DNA from: Mucilaginibacter paludis DSM 18603
GTDB taxonomy: Bacteria > Bacteroidota > Bacteroidia > Sphingobacteriales > Sphingobacteriaceae
Direction: 5' to 3'
Assembly (NCBI RefSeq): GCF_000166195.2
Contig: NZ_CM001403.1
Location: 7,180,877-7,244,876, forward strand
Length of the DNA: 64,000 nt
The position numbers were made by a program, and so were the translations under genes. Position 1 is the first letter of the stretch; every line of letters begins with the position of its first letter. The notes under the pieces are model-generated. The model did not search any database, was not told the origin of the DNA, and saw only the letters and a list, made by a program, of their open reading frames with translations. Positions 48,791-58,220 of the stretch are shown here, piece by piece.

Positions 48791-51700
48791 ATGATTGCAG
48801 AAACTTTTATAAAAAGGCCCGTAACAGCTATTGTAATATCGATAGTTATTGTGATAGTGGGTATACTGTCTATTACCAGTTTACCCATTGGCCAGTATCC
48901 CGAAATTACGCCTCCAACGGTACAAATAACCGGTACTTATACCGGTGCAGATGCTCAAACGGTTGAGCAAACCGTGGCAACCCCTGTGGAGGTGCAGGTA
49001 AACGGTACACCCGGCATGACTTACCTTACCAGTAACAGCACGGCCAATGGTGCCATGAGCATGACAGCCAATTTTGAAGTTGGTACCGATATTAATAACG
49101 CTACGCTGGATGTACAAAACAGGGTAAGTATTGCGCAGCCAACTTTACCGCAAGAGGTACAACGTTTGGGTATCACAGTTAAAAAACGGAATCCAAGCAT
49201 TTTAATGCTGGTAGCTCTGTATTCGCCCAAGGGTACACATACCGTGCCCTTTGTTGATAACTACACCAACGTTTTTGTGCGCGATGCCCTTTTAAGAACA
49301 AAAGGTGTGGGCGATATTGTTAGCCGTGCCGATGATTTTAGTATGCGGATTTGGCTGAAGCCGGATAAACTGGCCGCTTTAGGCATTACTGCCGCCCAGG
49401 TTACTGCCGCCCTGCAAGAGCAAAACGCGCAGATAGCCGCTGGTACAGTAGGTGCGCCGCCACAAAAAAATGCGCAAACATTTGAGTATACTGTGTATGT
49501 AAAGGGCCGCCTTGTGGAACCTGAAGAGTTTGAAAACGTAATTGTTAAAACAAACCCTGCAACTGGTACGGTAGTTTACTTAAAGGATGTGGCCCGCGTT
49601 CAATTAGGCAAATTTAATTATTCGGGTAACTCTTATGTTGATGGTAAAAATGCCTCGTACCTGTTGGTTTACCAGGCGCCGGGCAGTAACGCTATTGAAA
49701 CAGCCAACGGAGTTTACGCTACCATGAACGAGCTTAAAAAACAATTTCCGGCGGATGTGGATTATGTGGTTCCATTTGAATCGGTTACTGTGGTTAAGGT
49801 ATCGGTAAGCGAGGTGATTGAAACCTTGCTTATTGCGCTGGCGCTGGTAATTGTGGTGGTATTCCTTTTCCTGCAAAGCTGGAGGGCAACCCTCATTCCC
49901 GTTCTGGCTATCCCGGTATCCATCATCGGTACGTTTATATTTTTTATCCCCTTAGGCTTTACCATTAATACCTTAACCCTATTTGGTTTTGTATTAGCTA
50001 TCGGTATTGTGGTGGATGATGCCATTGTGGTAGTTGAGGCCGTGCAACATTATATCGACGAAAAGGGAATGTCGCCGCAGGAAGCTACCGTACATGCCAT
50101 GCGCGATATATCCGCCCCGGTTATAGCTATCGCGCTCATCTTAGCCGCGGTGTTTGTTCCGGTGGGTTTTATACCTGGTATAGTTGGGCGTTTATATCAA
50201 CAATTTGCTATCACCATTGCCATATCGGTAATGATATCTGCTTTTGTGGCGCTTTCTTTAACGCCGGCTTTGTGTACCATGATATTGAAACCGATGAAGC
50301 TTGACGAATCGTCAACAGGGCTCAATAAATTTTTCTTTAAGTTTAACGCCTGGTTTGGCAACGTAACCAATAAATATCAAAACGGAGTTGGCCGAAGCAT
50401 TAAAAACTCGAAGTTTGTAGTGGTCATCCTCATTTGTATCATTGTGGGAGCTATATTGCTGTTTAAAAATAAACCTGCAGGCTTTATCCCTACTGAAGAT
50501 GACGGACGGATCTACATCACCTTTGATTTACCCGAAGCATCTTCAACGGAGCGTACCGTTAACGTCATTCATAAAATGATGGCGATACTGGATAGCGTAC
50601 CCGCTATACAGCACTATGCAGCTTTGGGCGGCCTGAACGTGGTATCGTTTGCTACAAAATCAAATAGCGGTACTTTGTTTTGCCAGCTTAAACCCTGGGA
50701 TGATAGAAAGGACAAAAAAGATCAGCTGTTTGGCCTGGTTGCCATGTTACAGCAAAAGCTTTCTACCTCCATCAAAGAAGCTAACGTGATTGTTATACCA
50801 CCACCACCCATACCCGGTTTGGGTAGTACGGCTGGGTTTGCATTCAACCTGCAGCAAAGGGAAACAGGCGACATTAAAACATTTGAAAAAGTAGTTCAAA
50901 CATTTATTGGCGAGGTAAACAAGCGGCCCGAAATTGCCAAAGCATTTTCGTTTTTTACCGCACGTACGCCCGGCTACCAGTTAACCATTGATCGCGAAAA
51001 ATGTAAAAAGCTGGGTGTTAGCATATCCGATGTGGGTAACGCTTTGCAAACCTACCTGGGTAGCGCTTACGTAAACGATTTTACCATTTACGGGCGTAAC
51101 TTCCGCGTGGTGGAGCAGGCTGATACCAATTACAGGGGCGATATTAAAAACCTGAACCAGTTTTTTGTGCGTAACCAAGGCGGTACAATGGTGCCGTTAA
51201 GTACGTTAACAAGTTATAAGGTAACCGAGAGCGCACCGTTGATATCGCACTTTAACCTGTTCCGCTCAACCGAAATTGATGGTAATGCGGCCCCCGGATA
51301 CAGTAGCGGCGATGCCCTGAATGCCTTGAAAGAGGTGGCGGCTAAAACACTGCCGCAAGGCTATGGATACGAGTTTTCTGGTTTAAGCCGCGAAGAGATC
51401 CTGTCGGGATCAAAAACGGTTTATATTTTTATCCTTTCGCTCATGTTCGTATTCCTCTTTCTGGCTGCCCTTTATGAAAGCTGGTCGGTACCTTTCTCGG
51501 TATTGCTGGCCGTACCGTTGGGGGCCTTCGGCGCAATTTTGGTGCTCTCGCTGCAACCATCGCTTACCAATAACGTATATGCACAAATTGGTTTAATTAC
51601 GCTGATAGGTTTGGCTGCTAAAAATGCCATTCTGATTGTGGAGTTTGCCAAGGAGCGTGTTGACCGGGGGATGGAGGTTGTTAAAGCGACACTGGAAGCA

Positions 51701-51979
51701 GTACACCTTCGCCTCAGGCCCATCATCATGACATCCATGGCCTTTATATTAGGCGTATTGCCCTTGGCCTTTTCATCGGGCGCAGGTGCCGAAGCGCGTA
51801 AAACTATCGGCTGGACGGTTTTAGGCGGGATGATCTCGGCCACTTTCCTGGCTATATTTATCGTGCCGGTGCTTTATGTAATTATTACCAAATTTGCTTA
51901 CGGTTCAAAAAAACTGGCCGAAATGCAAGCTAATTACAAACCCGACCCCGAGCACGATGAAATTAAGGGTATAGAATAA
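48791..51979 (+). CDS. RND multidrug efflux pump, HAE1/AcrB type
   Basis: Proton-driven inner-membrane transporter of 1062 residues, full length with 12 membrane segments and two large periplasmic loops. The start IAETFIKRPVTAIVISI is typical. The proton relay acidic pair is in GIVVDDAIVVVEAV (~400-413), and the TM10 lysine is in LAAKNAILIVEFAKER (~935). PPPIPGLGSTAGF in the porter domain is the HAE1 pattern. Substrates are likely hydrophobic toxins or drugs. It is closed by a terminator at 52001. Confidence 0.95.
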   Translation: MIAETFIKRPVTAIVISIVIVIVGILSITSLPIGQYPEITPPTVQITGTYTGADAQTVEQTVATPVEVQVNGTPGMTYLTSNSTANGAMSMTANFEVGTDINNATLDVQNRVSIAQPTLPQEVQRLGITVKKRNPSILMLVALYSPKGTHTVPFVDNYTNVFVRDALLRTKGVGDIVSRADDFSMRIWLKPDKLAALGITAAQVTAALQEQNAQIAAGTVGAPPQKNAQTFEYTVYVKGRLVEPEEFENVIVKTNPATGTVVYLKDVARVQLGKFNYSGNSYVDGKNASYLLVYQAPGSNAIETANGVYATMNELKKQFPADVDYVVPFESVTVVKVSVSEVIETLLIALALVIVVVFLFLQSWRATLIPVLAIPVSIIGTFIFFIPLGFTINTLTLFGFVLAIGIVVDDAIVVVEAVQHYIDEKGMSPQEATVHAMRDISAPVIAIALILAAVFVPVGFIPGIVGRLYQQFAITIAISVMISAFVALSLTPALCTMILKPMKLDESSTGLNKFFFKFNAWFGNVTNKYQNGVGRSIKNSKFVVVILICIIVGAILLFKNKPAGFIPTEDDGRIYITFDLPEASSTERTVNVIHKMMAILDSVPAIQHYAALGGLNVVSFATKSNSGTLFCQLKPWDDRKDKKDQLFGLVAMLQQKLSTSIKEANVIVIPPPPIPGLGSTAGFAFNLQQRETGDIKTFEKVVQTFIGEVNKRPEIAKAFSFFTARTPGYQLTIDREKCKKLGVSISDVGNALQTYLGSAYVNDFTIYGRNFRVVEQADTNYRGDIKNLNQFFVRNQGGTMVPLSTLTSYKVTESAPLISHFNLFRSTEIDGNAAPGYSSGDALNALKEVAAKTLPQGYGYEFSGLSREEILSGSKTVYIFILSLMFVFLFLAALYESWSVPFSVLLAVPLGAFGAILVLSLQPSLTNNVYAQIGLITLIGLAAKNAILIVEFAKERVDRGMEVVKATLEAVHLRLRPIIMTSMAFILGVLPLAFSSGAGAEARKTIGWTVLGGMISATFLAIFIVPVLYVIITKFAYGSKKLAEMQANYKPDPEHDEIKGIE

Positions 51980-52000
51980 AACAAATAAAAAGTACATTGA

Positions 52001-52034
52001 AACCCCTGGCTCAACTGAGTTCAGGGGTTTTTTA
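52001..52034 (+). terminator. Terminator of the RND operon
   Basis: AACCCCTG (52001-52008) pairs with CAGGGGTT (52022-52029), extended by an inner CTCA/TGAG stem, and is followed by six T. It lies 22 nt after the pump gene stop. Confidence 0.88.
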
Positions 52035-52153
52035 TTGGTGGCGCGGAGGGCAGCGCGGTAGTATTAACAAAAACTGATTGACAGTTTAAGGATAGTTCAT
52101 GACAGTGAAATAATTTTATAATTCTATTTTGCGCTGTAAACCTCGCTCCAACC

Positions 52154-54655
52154 ATGTTATCATCTGTAATTAAAGTCGCTCTGGCGGGCATTTTTTTTGT
52201 TATACCTCTGTTTAAATGCAACGGGCAGTCCCTTGCCGAAGAGCATACCATTGTATTAGGTAAAGATGTTGGTTTAATTGAAAACCAGCATTTTAAACAA
52301 GGGACTAATAAAAACCCGGAGGGTGTAGTGCTTGATTTGAATAATTATTACCTGCGCATGGGCGGTAAACCCGTTTTACCCGTAATGGGCGAGATCCATT
52401 ATTCGCGCTATCCAAAAGCCGAGTGGGAGCAGGCTTTATTACAGATGAAGGCCGCAGGAATTAACGTAATAGCCTTTTACGATTTTTGGATTCACCATGA
52501 GCAGGAAGAAGGACGTTTTCGGTTTGATGATAACCTGGATGTACGTTATTTTATCCAGTTGTGCGCCAAGCATGGCTTGTTAGCTATAGCGCGTGTTGGC
52601 CCCTGGGCGCACGGCGAAGCCCGCAACGGCGGCATGCCCGATTGGTTTGTGAAAAAGAAAATGAAAAGCGGTTTTGACCGGGTTACTAAAAATGGCAGTG
52701 TAGAGCCCGAAGTTGAAACCTGGTACAAAGCACTCGCCAAACAATTTGACGGCCTGTATTATAAAAACGGCGGCCCACTGATTGGCGTGCAGCTGGATAA
52801 CGAAATGCGCAGCAATGGGCCCGGCAGTGCAGGTTATGAGTACCTTACATCCCTCAAAAAATTAGCCGTTAAATGCGGTATGGATGTTCCGCTGTATGTG
52901 GTAACCGGCTGGCCCGGTCCGCAGGTGCCCGAAGATGAAGTGATGCCCTTATGGGGAGGATACCCCGATGCCCCCTGGACACAGAACACCAAGGATTTGC
53001 CACCCAACAATATCTACACTTTTACAGCCGACCGGAAAGATAAAAACATTGGTAACGATGTGCTGAACTACCAGGCAGGCACGGTAAGTACACCTGTATA
53101 TCGCCATCCTTTTTTAACGGTTGAGCTGGGTGGAGGCATGCAGGTAACCTACCACCGCAGGCCTACGCTGCTGGGCGGCGATCTGCTGGCTTTGGATTAT
53201 ACCCGCTTGGGCGTGGGTGCCAATATGCTGGGGTATTACGTTTTTCATGGTACGCAGCATCCTTTAAGCTGGAACAAGGAATATCCAACCCAGGAGTCTA
53301 AGTCAACCATTTACCCTTACCCCAATGACTATCCGATGATATCGTACGACTTTGAGTCGCCTATCACCGAATGGGGATTCATACGCGACTACTATCATGA
53401 TTTTAAGCTCCTTCATCAGTTTATCAATAGCTACGGCAGCAACCTGTCGCCCATGGCAGCCCGTATTCCGGCCGATAATCCGGCAAAGGCTAATGATATG
53501 CAAAGCCTGCGCTACACCGTGAGGAGTAAGGATGGGGCCGGGTATATTTTTTTTAACAACTATGTGCGCCATTTTGATATGGCTAACCACCCCAACGTAG
53601 TATTCAATATCAAAACCGAAGACGGAACTATCCGCATTCCCGAAAAGGGAGGCTTAAACATCCGCAACAAAATATATGGCATTATGCCTTTCAATTACAA
53701 CATGGATGGCGTGGTGCTGCAATATGCCACGGCACATCCATGCGCCATACTCGATAATAAAAGTAAAGTGTATTGCTATTACGCCATGGATGGCATTGCA
53801 CCCGAGTTTAAATTTGAAAACAAAAACATCAAAGCTTTTAAAACTACGGGCAGGCAAATTCAATCGGGCAATTATACCTTGGTACAAAACCTTACGCCGG
53901 GCGAAAATTGTATAATTGATGTGACTACCAATACCGGCAACACCTTCCGCATATTGTTATTAAGCAAAAACCAGGCAAGGTATTCTTATGTGTTTGATAT
54001 CAAAGGCGTCCAAACTATGCTGCTCACATCCAATATGGCTTATTATGATGAGGTGAAAGATTCGTTAACCATCAGATCAACCGGGGATGCCAACTTTACT
54101 TTTGATGCTTACCCGGCTATCAAGCCTAAAAATAACGATATTAAGGCAAGCGGAACTGCCGGTATTTTTGCTCATTACCAGGTAAGCCTGCCACAATGGG
54201 CTCCGGTTAACGTTGCCTTTAAGCAGCTATCAAACAATCGGGATTTTAAAAAGTATTGTGATTCTCTGGATGGTAAAACGCCGTTGGGGCCTACTTATCA
54301 AATCAATTATAACCCCGGCTTGCCTTATAAAGCTTACAGTATTGCTATGCCACCCGTAATCCCTCCCCATGTTCAGGATGTTTTGCTTGAGTTTGATTAT
54401 AAAGGCAATACAGCCCAACTATATGCCGGTGGAACCATCATAGCCGACGATTATTACGCCGGAACCACCATGCCCTATAGCTTAAGGAGGCGCCAGGACT
54501 TACTGGGCAAAAAGCCATTTGTTTTGCAAATTACGCCTTTACTCCAAGCTTACCAGATTCATTTTGAACCGGGTACCGATGTAGCGTTTGCCAAAGATAT
54601 TCATGCCGAATTGAAGGCAATCAAATTGAAACCGGTATACCAGGTAGTTTTTTAG
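52154..54655 (+). CDS. GH35-type glycoside hydrolase (beta-galactosidase-like)
   Basis: Exported glycosidase of 833 residues. A signal-like hydrophobic N terminus is followed by the GH35 TIM barrel: LPVMGEIHYSRYPKAEWEQAL (~75-95), FYDFWIHHEQEEGRFRF (~112-128), and RVGPWAHGEARNGGMPDWF (~147-165). The acid/base Glu is in GVQLDNEMRS (usual form QVENE) and the nucleophile Glu probably in LTVELGGGMQ. Both catalytic motifs differ from canonical GH35, so substrate could differ from simple beta-galactosides. Beta-sandwich domains fill the C-terminal half. Preceded by a terminator, so it is its own unit. Confidence 0.85.
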   Translation: MLSSVIKVALAGIFFVIPLFKCNGQSLAEEHTIVLGKDVGLIENQHFKQGTNKNPEGVVLDLNNYYLRMGGKPVLPVMGEIHYSRYPKAEWEQALLQMKAAGINVIAFYDFWIHHEQEEGRFRFDDNLDVRYFIQLCAKHGLLAIARVGPWAHGEARNGGMPDWFVKKKMKSGFDRVTKNGSVEPEVETWYKALAKQFDGLYYKNGGPLIGVQLDNEMRSNGPGSAGYEYLTSLKKLAVKCGMDVPLYVVTGWPGPQVPEDEVMPLWGGYPDAPWTQNTKDLPPNNIYTFTADRKDKNIGNDVLNYQAGTVSTPVYRHPFLTVELGGGMQVTYHRRPTLLGGDLLALDYTRLGVGANMLGYYVFHGTQHPLSWNKEYPTQESKSTIYPYPNDYPMISYDFESPITEWGFIRDYYHDFKLLHQFINSYGSNLSPMAARIPADNPAKANDMQSLRYTVRSKDGAGYIFFNNYVRHFDMANHPNVVFNIKTEDGTIRIPEKGGLNIRNKIYGIMPFNYNMDGVVLQYATAHPCAILDNKSKVYCYYAMDGIAPEFKFENKNIKAFKTTGRQIQSGNYTLVQNLTPGENCIIDVTTNTGNTFRILLLSKNQARYSYVFDIKGVQTMLLTSNMAYYDEVKDSLTIRSTGDANFTFDAYPAIKPKNNDIKASGTAGIFAHYQVSLPQWAPVNVAFKQLSNNRDFKKYCDSLDGKTPLGPTYQINYNPGLPYKAYSIAMPPVIPPHVQDVLLEFDYKGNTAQLYAGGTIIADDYYAGTTMPYSLRRRQDLLGKKPFVLQITPLLQAYQIHFEPGTDVAFAKDIHAELKAIKLKPVYQVVF

Positions 54656-54789
54656 CAGGTTGAAGGGGGCGAAGTAAAAATGCAATATCGTTTTATTCCT
54701 TCGTCAACCACTAAATCATCTCACCGGCAAACACTTGCCCTTGCAAATTGTTGATGCGTAGAATCTATCAATAAGGGGGGGCTCAATAA

Positions 54790-56517
54790 TTGAAAAATAC
54801 AAAACGAATAGCCATTTTAGGCGGTGGGCCAAGTGGCCTTTTTATGTTCAAAAGGTGGGTGGATGCTAACAGAAGCGATATTAGTGTAGATGTTTTTGAA
54901 CGCAAAAAGCGATTAGGCGCCGGGATGCCCTATAGTGCCGAAGGAGCTAATGATGAGCATATTACTAATGTTTCTGGCAATGAGATTCCTTTGTTGGTTA
55001 CCTCGCTGGCAGACTGGATCACGACGGTACCTAAAGACACGCTGGATAAATTCCATATCGATCCAAAGCATTTTAACGACTATAAAGTATTACCGCGCCT
55101 GTTATTTGGCCAATACCTTACCGCCCAGTTTGATCTGTTGCAAAAGCAGGCCAGGGAAGCCGGGCTGGAATACCGGGTACACTATAACAGCCCTGTTACC
55201 GATATTATAGACGATGCCGCTAACGAACGAGTTTTTGTGGAGGTAAACGGCGAGGAACGTTTTGAGTTTGACCGCGTAATTGTTTGCACCGGGCATAACT
55301 GGCCTGTTAAAAACGAGGGTATTGTACCTCACTATTTTGATTCGCCCTACCCGCCGGTAAAACTGGCCCTTAAACTTGATCATGCTGTGGCAATTAAGGG
55401 CTCTTCGTTAACGGCAGTTGATGCCATACGTACCCTGGCCCGCCATAACGGAAGTTTCGGGAAGCACCAAAACGGCCAGGTGATATACCACCTGCACCCT
55501 GATAGCGCTAATTTTAAAATTGTATTGCATACCCGTAACGGCATGTTGCCTGCCGTAAGGTTTCACCTTGATAATTCGCACCTGGTTAATACGTCATTGT
55601 TAAGCAAGGACGAAATTGCCAAACACATTGCAGCCAACAATGGATTTTTATCGCTGGATTATATCTTCGAAAAAGATTTTAAACTGCCCATTCGCGAAAA
55701 AGAGCCGGAGTTTTACGACAAGATCAAAGACCTTGGCCTGGAAGATTTTGTATCTGCCATGCTTGAGCTGCGTGAGCATCTGGATCCGTTCCAATTATTA
55801 AAAGCCGAGTATGCAGAAGCCGAAAAATCAATTAAGCGCAAACAATCCATCTATTGGAAAGAAATGTTGGGCGTGTTAAGTTTCGCATTAAACTACCCGG
55901 CAAAGCACCTCTCGGCCGAGGATATGCAGAGGTTGCAGAAGTCGCTTACGCCTTTAATATCAATTGTAATAGCCTACATTCCGCAAAGCTCGAGCGAAGA
56001 GTTGCTGGCCCTTCATTCTGCTGGCGTATTAAGCCTTATTTCTGTTGGGGATGATAGTTGGGTAGAGGCAGAGCCTAAGGGCGGTGCCACTTACCATTAC
56101 ACCAACGAAGCCGGCCAGCAGTCTGTTCACTTTAATACCTATATTGATTGTGTGGGTCAGCCGCGACTTGACTTTAACGATCTTCCGTTTAAAAGCTTGA
56201 TAAACAACAGAACCGTTACACCCGCCCGGCTCAAATTCCGCTCGGCAGAAGAAGCGACTAAAGCCCTGGCAGAAGGGAAGGATGTTTTACAGGATGCTAA
56301 CGGCGATTACTATCTGAAGGTTTCGGGCATTGCCATCAATGATCGTTTCCAAACGGTGGATGCCTATGGCGCTTACAACGAAAGGATTTATGTGATGGCT
56401 GTACCTTATATAGGGGGCTATAATCCTGATTATTCCGGTCTTGATTTCAGTGAAGAAGCCTCATCCATTATCATTAAAAACGTATTAGCCGAAGATGTAT
56501 ATTCAACCGTTAACTGA
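54790..56517 (+). CDS. FAD/NAD(P)-binding protein (NAD_binding_9 type)
   Basis: A 575-residue flavoprotein of unknown substrate. The dinucleotide fold is at the N terminus (IAILGGGPSGLFMFKRW, residues 7-23), then LGAGMPYSAEGANDEHITNV, a feature of the HI0933/NAD_binding_9 group, and VIVCTGHNWP (~164-173). The start is TTG at 54790, preceded by a G-rich run (ATAAGGGGGGG), because no ATG precedes the nucleotide-binding motif. Its 3' end overlaps the DUF1543 gene by 23 nt. Confidence 0.8.
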   Translation: MKNTKRIAILGGGPSGLFMFKRWVDANRSDISVDVFERKKRLGAGMPYSAEGANDEHITNVSGNEIPLLVTSLADWITTVPKDTLDKFHIDPKHFNDYKVLPRLLFGQYLTAQFDLLQKQAREAGLEYRVHYNSPVTDIIDDAANERVFVEVNGEERFEFDRVIVCTGHNWPVKNEGIVPHYFDSPYPPVKLALKLDHAVAIKGSSLTAVDAIRTLARHNGSFGKHQNGQVIYHLHPDSANFKIVLHTRNGMLPAVRFHLDNSHLVNTSLLSKDEIAKHIAANNGFLSLDYIFEKDFKLPIREKEPEFYDKIKDLGLEDFVSAMLELREHLDPFQLLKAEYAEAEKSIKRKQSIYWKEMLGVLSFALNYPAKHLSAEDMQRLQKSLTPLISIVIAYIPQSSSEELLALHSAGVLSLISVGDDSWVEAEPKGGATYHYTNEAGQQSVHFNTYIDCVGQPRLDFNDLPFKSLINNRTVTPARLKFRSAEEATKALAEGKDVLQDANGDYYLKVSGIAINDRFQTVDAYGAYNERIYVMAVPYIGGYNPDYSGLDFSEEASSIIIKNVLAEDVYSTVN

Positions 56518-57073
56518 GCTTAAATTATTTATGGTTTTGCTGGGCTCAAAAGCGCCGCATAGAAATGTGGAACAGCATGATTACTTTTTTGGCATTGCCC
56601 GTACTTTGAAGGAGCTGGTACCCGCCATGCGCTCATTTTGGCCAGAGGCCGGTAACAGCATCCATGTTGACGGATGGCGCGAAATAAATCAGGTTGATGG
56701 CTACAGCATTAGCATAGTTTTAAAGCAGGATAATTTACCGCCAACGCCAAAAAAGTTGTTTTTTATTAACCTGGGCGGCTATCAGTCCAATAAACTGGAA
56801 GAACAGCACTATACTGTTTTAAGCGTTAAGGATGATCGTACAAAAGCTATCCAGCACGCCAGGAAAACAACATTTTTTAAAACTAATACCATCAAAGGAG
56901 CCGGTTCGCATATTGATGAAAAGTATGGTATCGATGTCGACGATATTTACCGCATAGAAGATATTCTTGCTGCTGAGCTCAAAGAGAAGTACCATATTTT
57001 AATTAGCCCGGCTGATGATGTGCAAGAAGATCAGATTTATTTAGGCTATCTTAAACTGGATAAAATTAAATGA
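56495..57073 (+). CDS. DUF1543 protein
   Basis: A 192-residue protein of unknown function. The conserved family start is LFMVLLGSKAPHRNVEQHDYFFG, with GNSIHVDGWREI and INLGGYQSNKLEEQHY later; the second half (KTNTIKGAGSHIDEKYGIDVDDIY) repeats a similar pattern. No signal peptide. The true start may be the ATG at 56531, since family members usually begin close to MVLLG. It overlaps the flavoprotein gene upstream (23 nt) and the HD hydrolase downstream (4 nt), so the three are tightly coupled. Confidence 0.78.
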   Translation: MYIQPLTELKLFMVLLGSKAPHRNVEQHDYFFGIARTLKELVPAMRSFWPEAGNSIHVDGWREINQVDGYSISIVLKQDNLPPTPKKLFFINLGGYQSNKLEEQHYTVLSVKDDRTKAIQHARKTTFFKTNTIKGAGSHIDEKYGIDVDDIYRIEDILAAELKEKYHILISPADDVQEDQIYLGYLKLDKIK

Positions 57074-57627
57074 GCAGAACGGAGCAACTGGCGCATTGGG
57101 TTGAGTTGAACCATACCGGGCAGATAAAAAGGTATACCGGCCAACCCGTGTTTAGCCATTTGGCAACTGTTGCCGAAATGGCAAAACCGGTAGTTTTTAT
57201 GGGCTATGAAATTGGCCTGTGTCACGATCTGCTGGAAGACACAGATACCACTGCTAACCAGTTGGTAGAAACGCTAACAGGTTTTGGATATGGCATTGCC
57301 GAGGCACGCTATATTGCCGACAGCGTAACAGAGCTTACAGATGTATACGTACCGTCGGCCTATCCGCATCTGGGCAAAAAGGCCCGTAAAGAAAAAGAAG
57401 CCATACGCCTGCAAACCATCAGCGCAGCTGCCCAAACTATTAAGTATTGCGACCTGATTGACAATATGCAGGTAGTGATACAGTATGAAGAAAGGCAGGT
57501 GGTTGCCGAATACCTGCGAAAAAAGAAATTACTTATTGAAAGTATGGTTAAAGGTGATGAGCGTTTACGCCACATGGCGCTGCAAGTGATTAAAAAAGCG
57601 CGCCCAGCGGCATCCCCAAAAACTTAA
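57070..57627 (+). CDS. HD-domain hydrolase resembling small alarmone hydrolases
   Basis: A 185-residue soluble metal phosphohydrolase. The HD set is complete and in RelA/SpoT-Mesh1 form: H30 (VFSHLATVA), H52-D53 with E56-D57 (LCHDLLEDTDT), and D128 with N132 (KYCDLIDN). E-D-T after HD and K-x-x-D-x-x-x-N are shared with ppGpp hydrolases, so ppGpp or a related nucleotide 3'-pyrophosphate is a reasonable substrate guess. It has no synthetase, TGS or ACT domain. It is coupled to DUF1543 by a 4-nt overlap. Confidence 0.75.
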   Translation: MSRTEQLAHWVELNHTGQIKRYTGQPVFSHLATVAEMAKPVVFMGYEIGLCHDLLEDTDTTANQLVETLTGFGYGIAEARYIADSVTELTDVYVPSAYPHLGKKARKEKEAIRLQTISAAAQTIKYCDLIDNMQVVIQYEERQVVAEYLRKKKLLIESMVKGDERLRHMALQVIKKARPAASPKT

Positions 57628-57681
57628 ACTTAATTGCAAACAATTATTGGTTTTGGCGTTTTATGAATAAAAAAAACCACT

Positions 57682-58152
57682 ATGATACCCATCAATAATT
57701 TATTGATACCTGCCGCCCGTAAAGGTGAATTAGCCGTTTTAGCAGAGCTGATACGCCAGGGGGCCGATCTGGAAACCCGCGACGAAAAAGGCTATACCGC
57801 TTTAATTATTGCCTGTTATAACAACCAGTATGCCGCTGCCGAGTTGCTCTTAAAGGCTGGCGCCGATGTAAACGGAGCGGATAGCGGCGGCAATACCGCA
57901 TTGATGGGCGTAGCGTTTAAAGGCTATCCGGATATTGCGGAGCTGTTGATATCCTTTGGTGCCGACCTGGATTTGCAGCATGGCAACGGTGGTACAGCGC
58001 TGATGTTTGCCGCCATGTTTGGCCGTAACGAAATGGTTAAGCTTTTATTGGCAAAAGGTGCCGATAAAAATATTTTGAATAGGGGAGGCCAGTCTGTAAT
58101 GGATATGGCAAGATTGCAGGGCAACGATGAAGCGCTACAATTGTTAGTTTAA
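57682..58152 (+). CDS. Ankyrin-repeat protein
   Basis: A 156-residue protein made of about four ankyrin repeats (GADLETRDEKGYTALIIAC, GADVNGADSGGNTALMGVA, GADLDLQHGNGGTALMFAA, GADKNILNRGGQSVMDMA) with an N-terminal cap. No signal peptide, so cytoplasmic. It lies 68 nt before a catalase gene on the same strand. Bacterial ankyrin genes next to catalases are known, and AnkB of Pseudomonas aeruginosa is needed for full KatB activity. A helper role for the catalase is therefore plausible. Confidence 0.88.
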   Translation: MIPINNLLIPAARKGELAVLAELIRQGADLETRDEKGYTALIIACYNNQYAAAELLLKAGADVNGADSGGNTALMGVAFKGYPDIAELLISFGADLDLQHGNGGTALMFAAMFGRNEMVKLLLAKGADKNILNRGGQSVMDMARLQGNDEALQLLV

Positions 58153-58183
58153 TATTTGTCATAAAACGAAACAATATTGCTTT

Positions 58184-58211
58184 AATTGAGTTTTGAATAC
58201 ATTACTCAATT
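58184..58211. promoter_or_regulatory. Inverted repeat before the catalase gene
   Basis: AATTGAGT (58184-58191) and ACTCAATT (58204-58211) are perfect 8-bp inverted arms with a 12-nt spacer, ending 9 nt before the catalase ATG. The possible role is a regulator site or a translation-controlling stem. There is no T run, so it is not a terminator. Confidence 0.4.
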
Positions 58212-58220
58212 CTACCTATA

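Noticed and set aside
54790..56517. Frameshift suspected at the flavoprotein start because no ATG is present
   Set aside because: The nucleotide-binding motif begins immediately after a TTG with a G-rich ribosome-site-like run, so a TTG start explains it.
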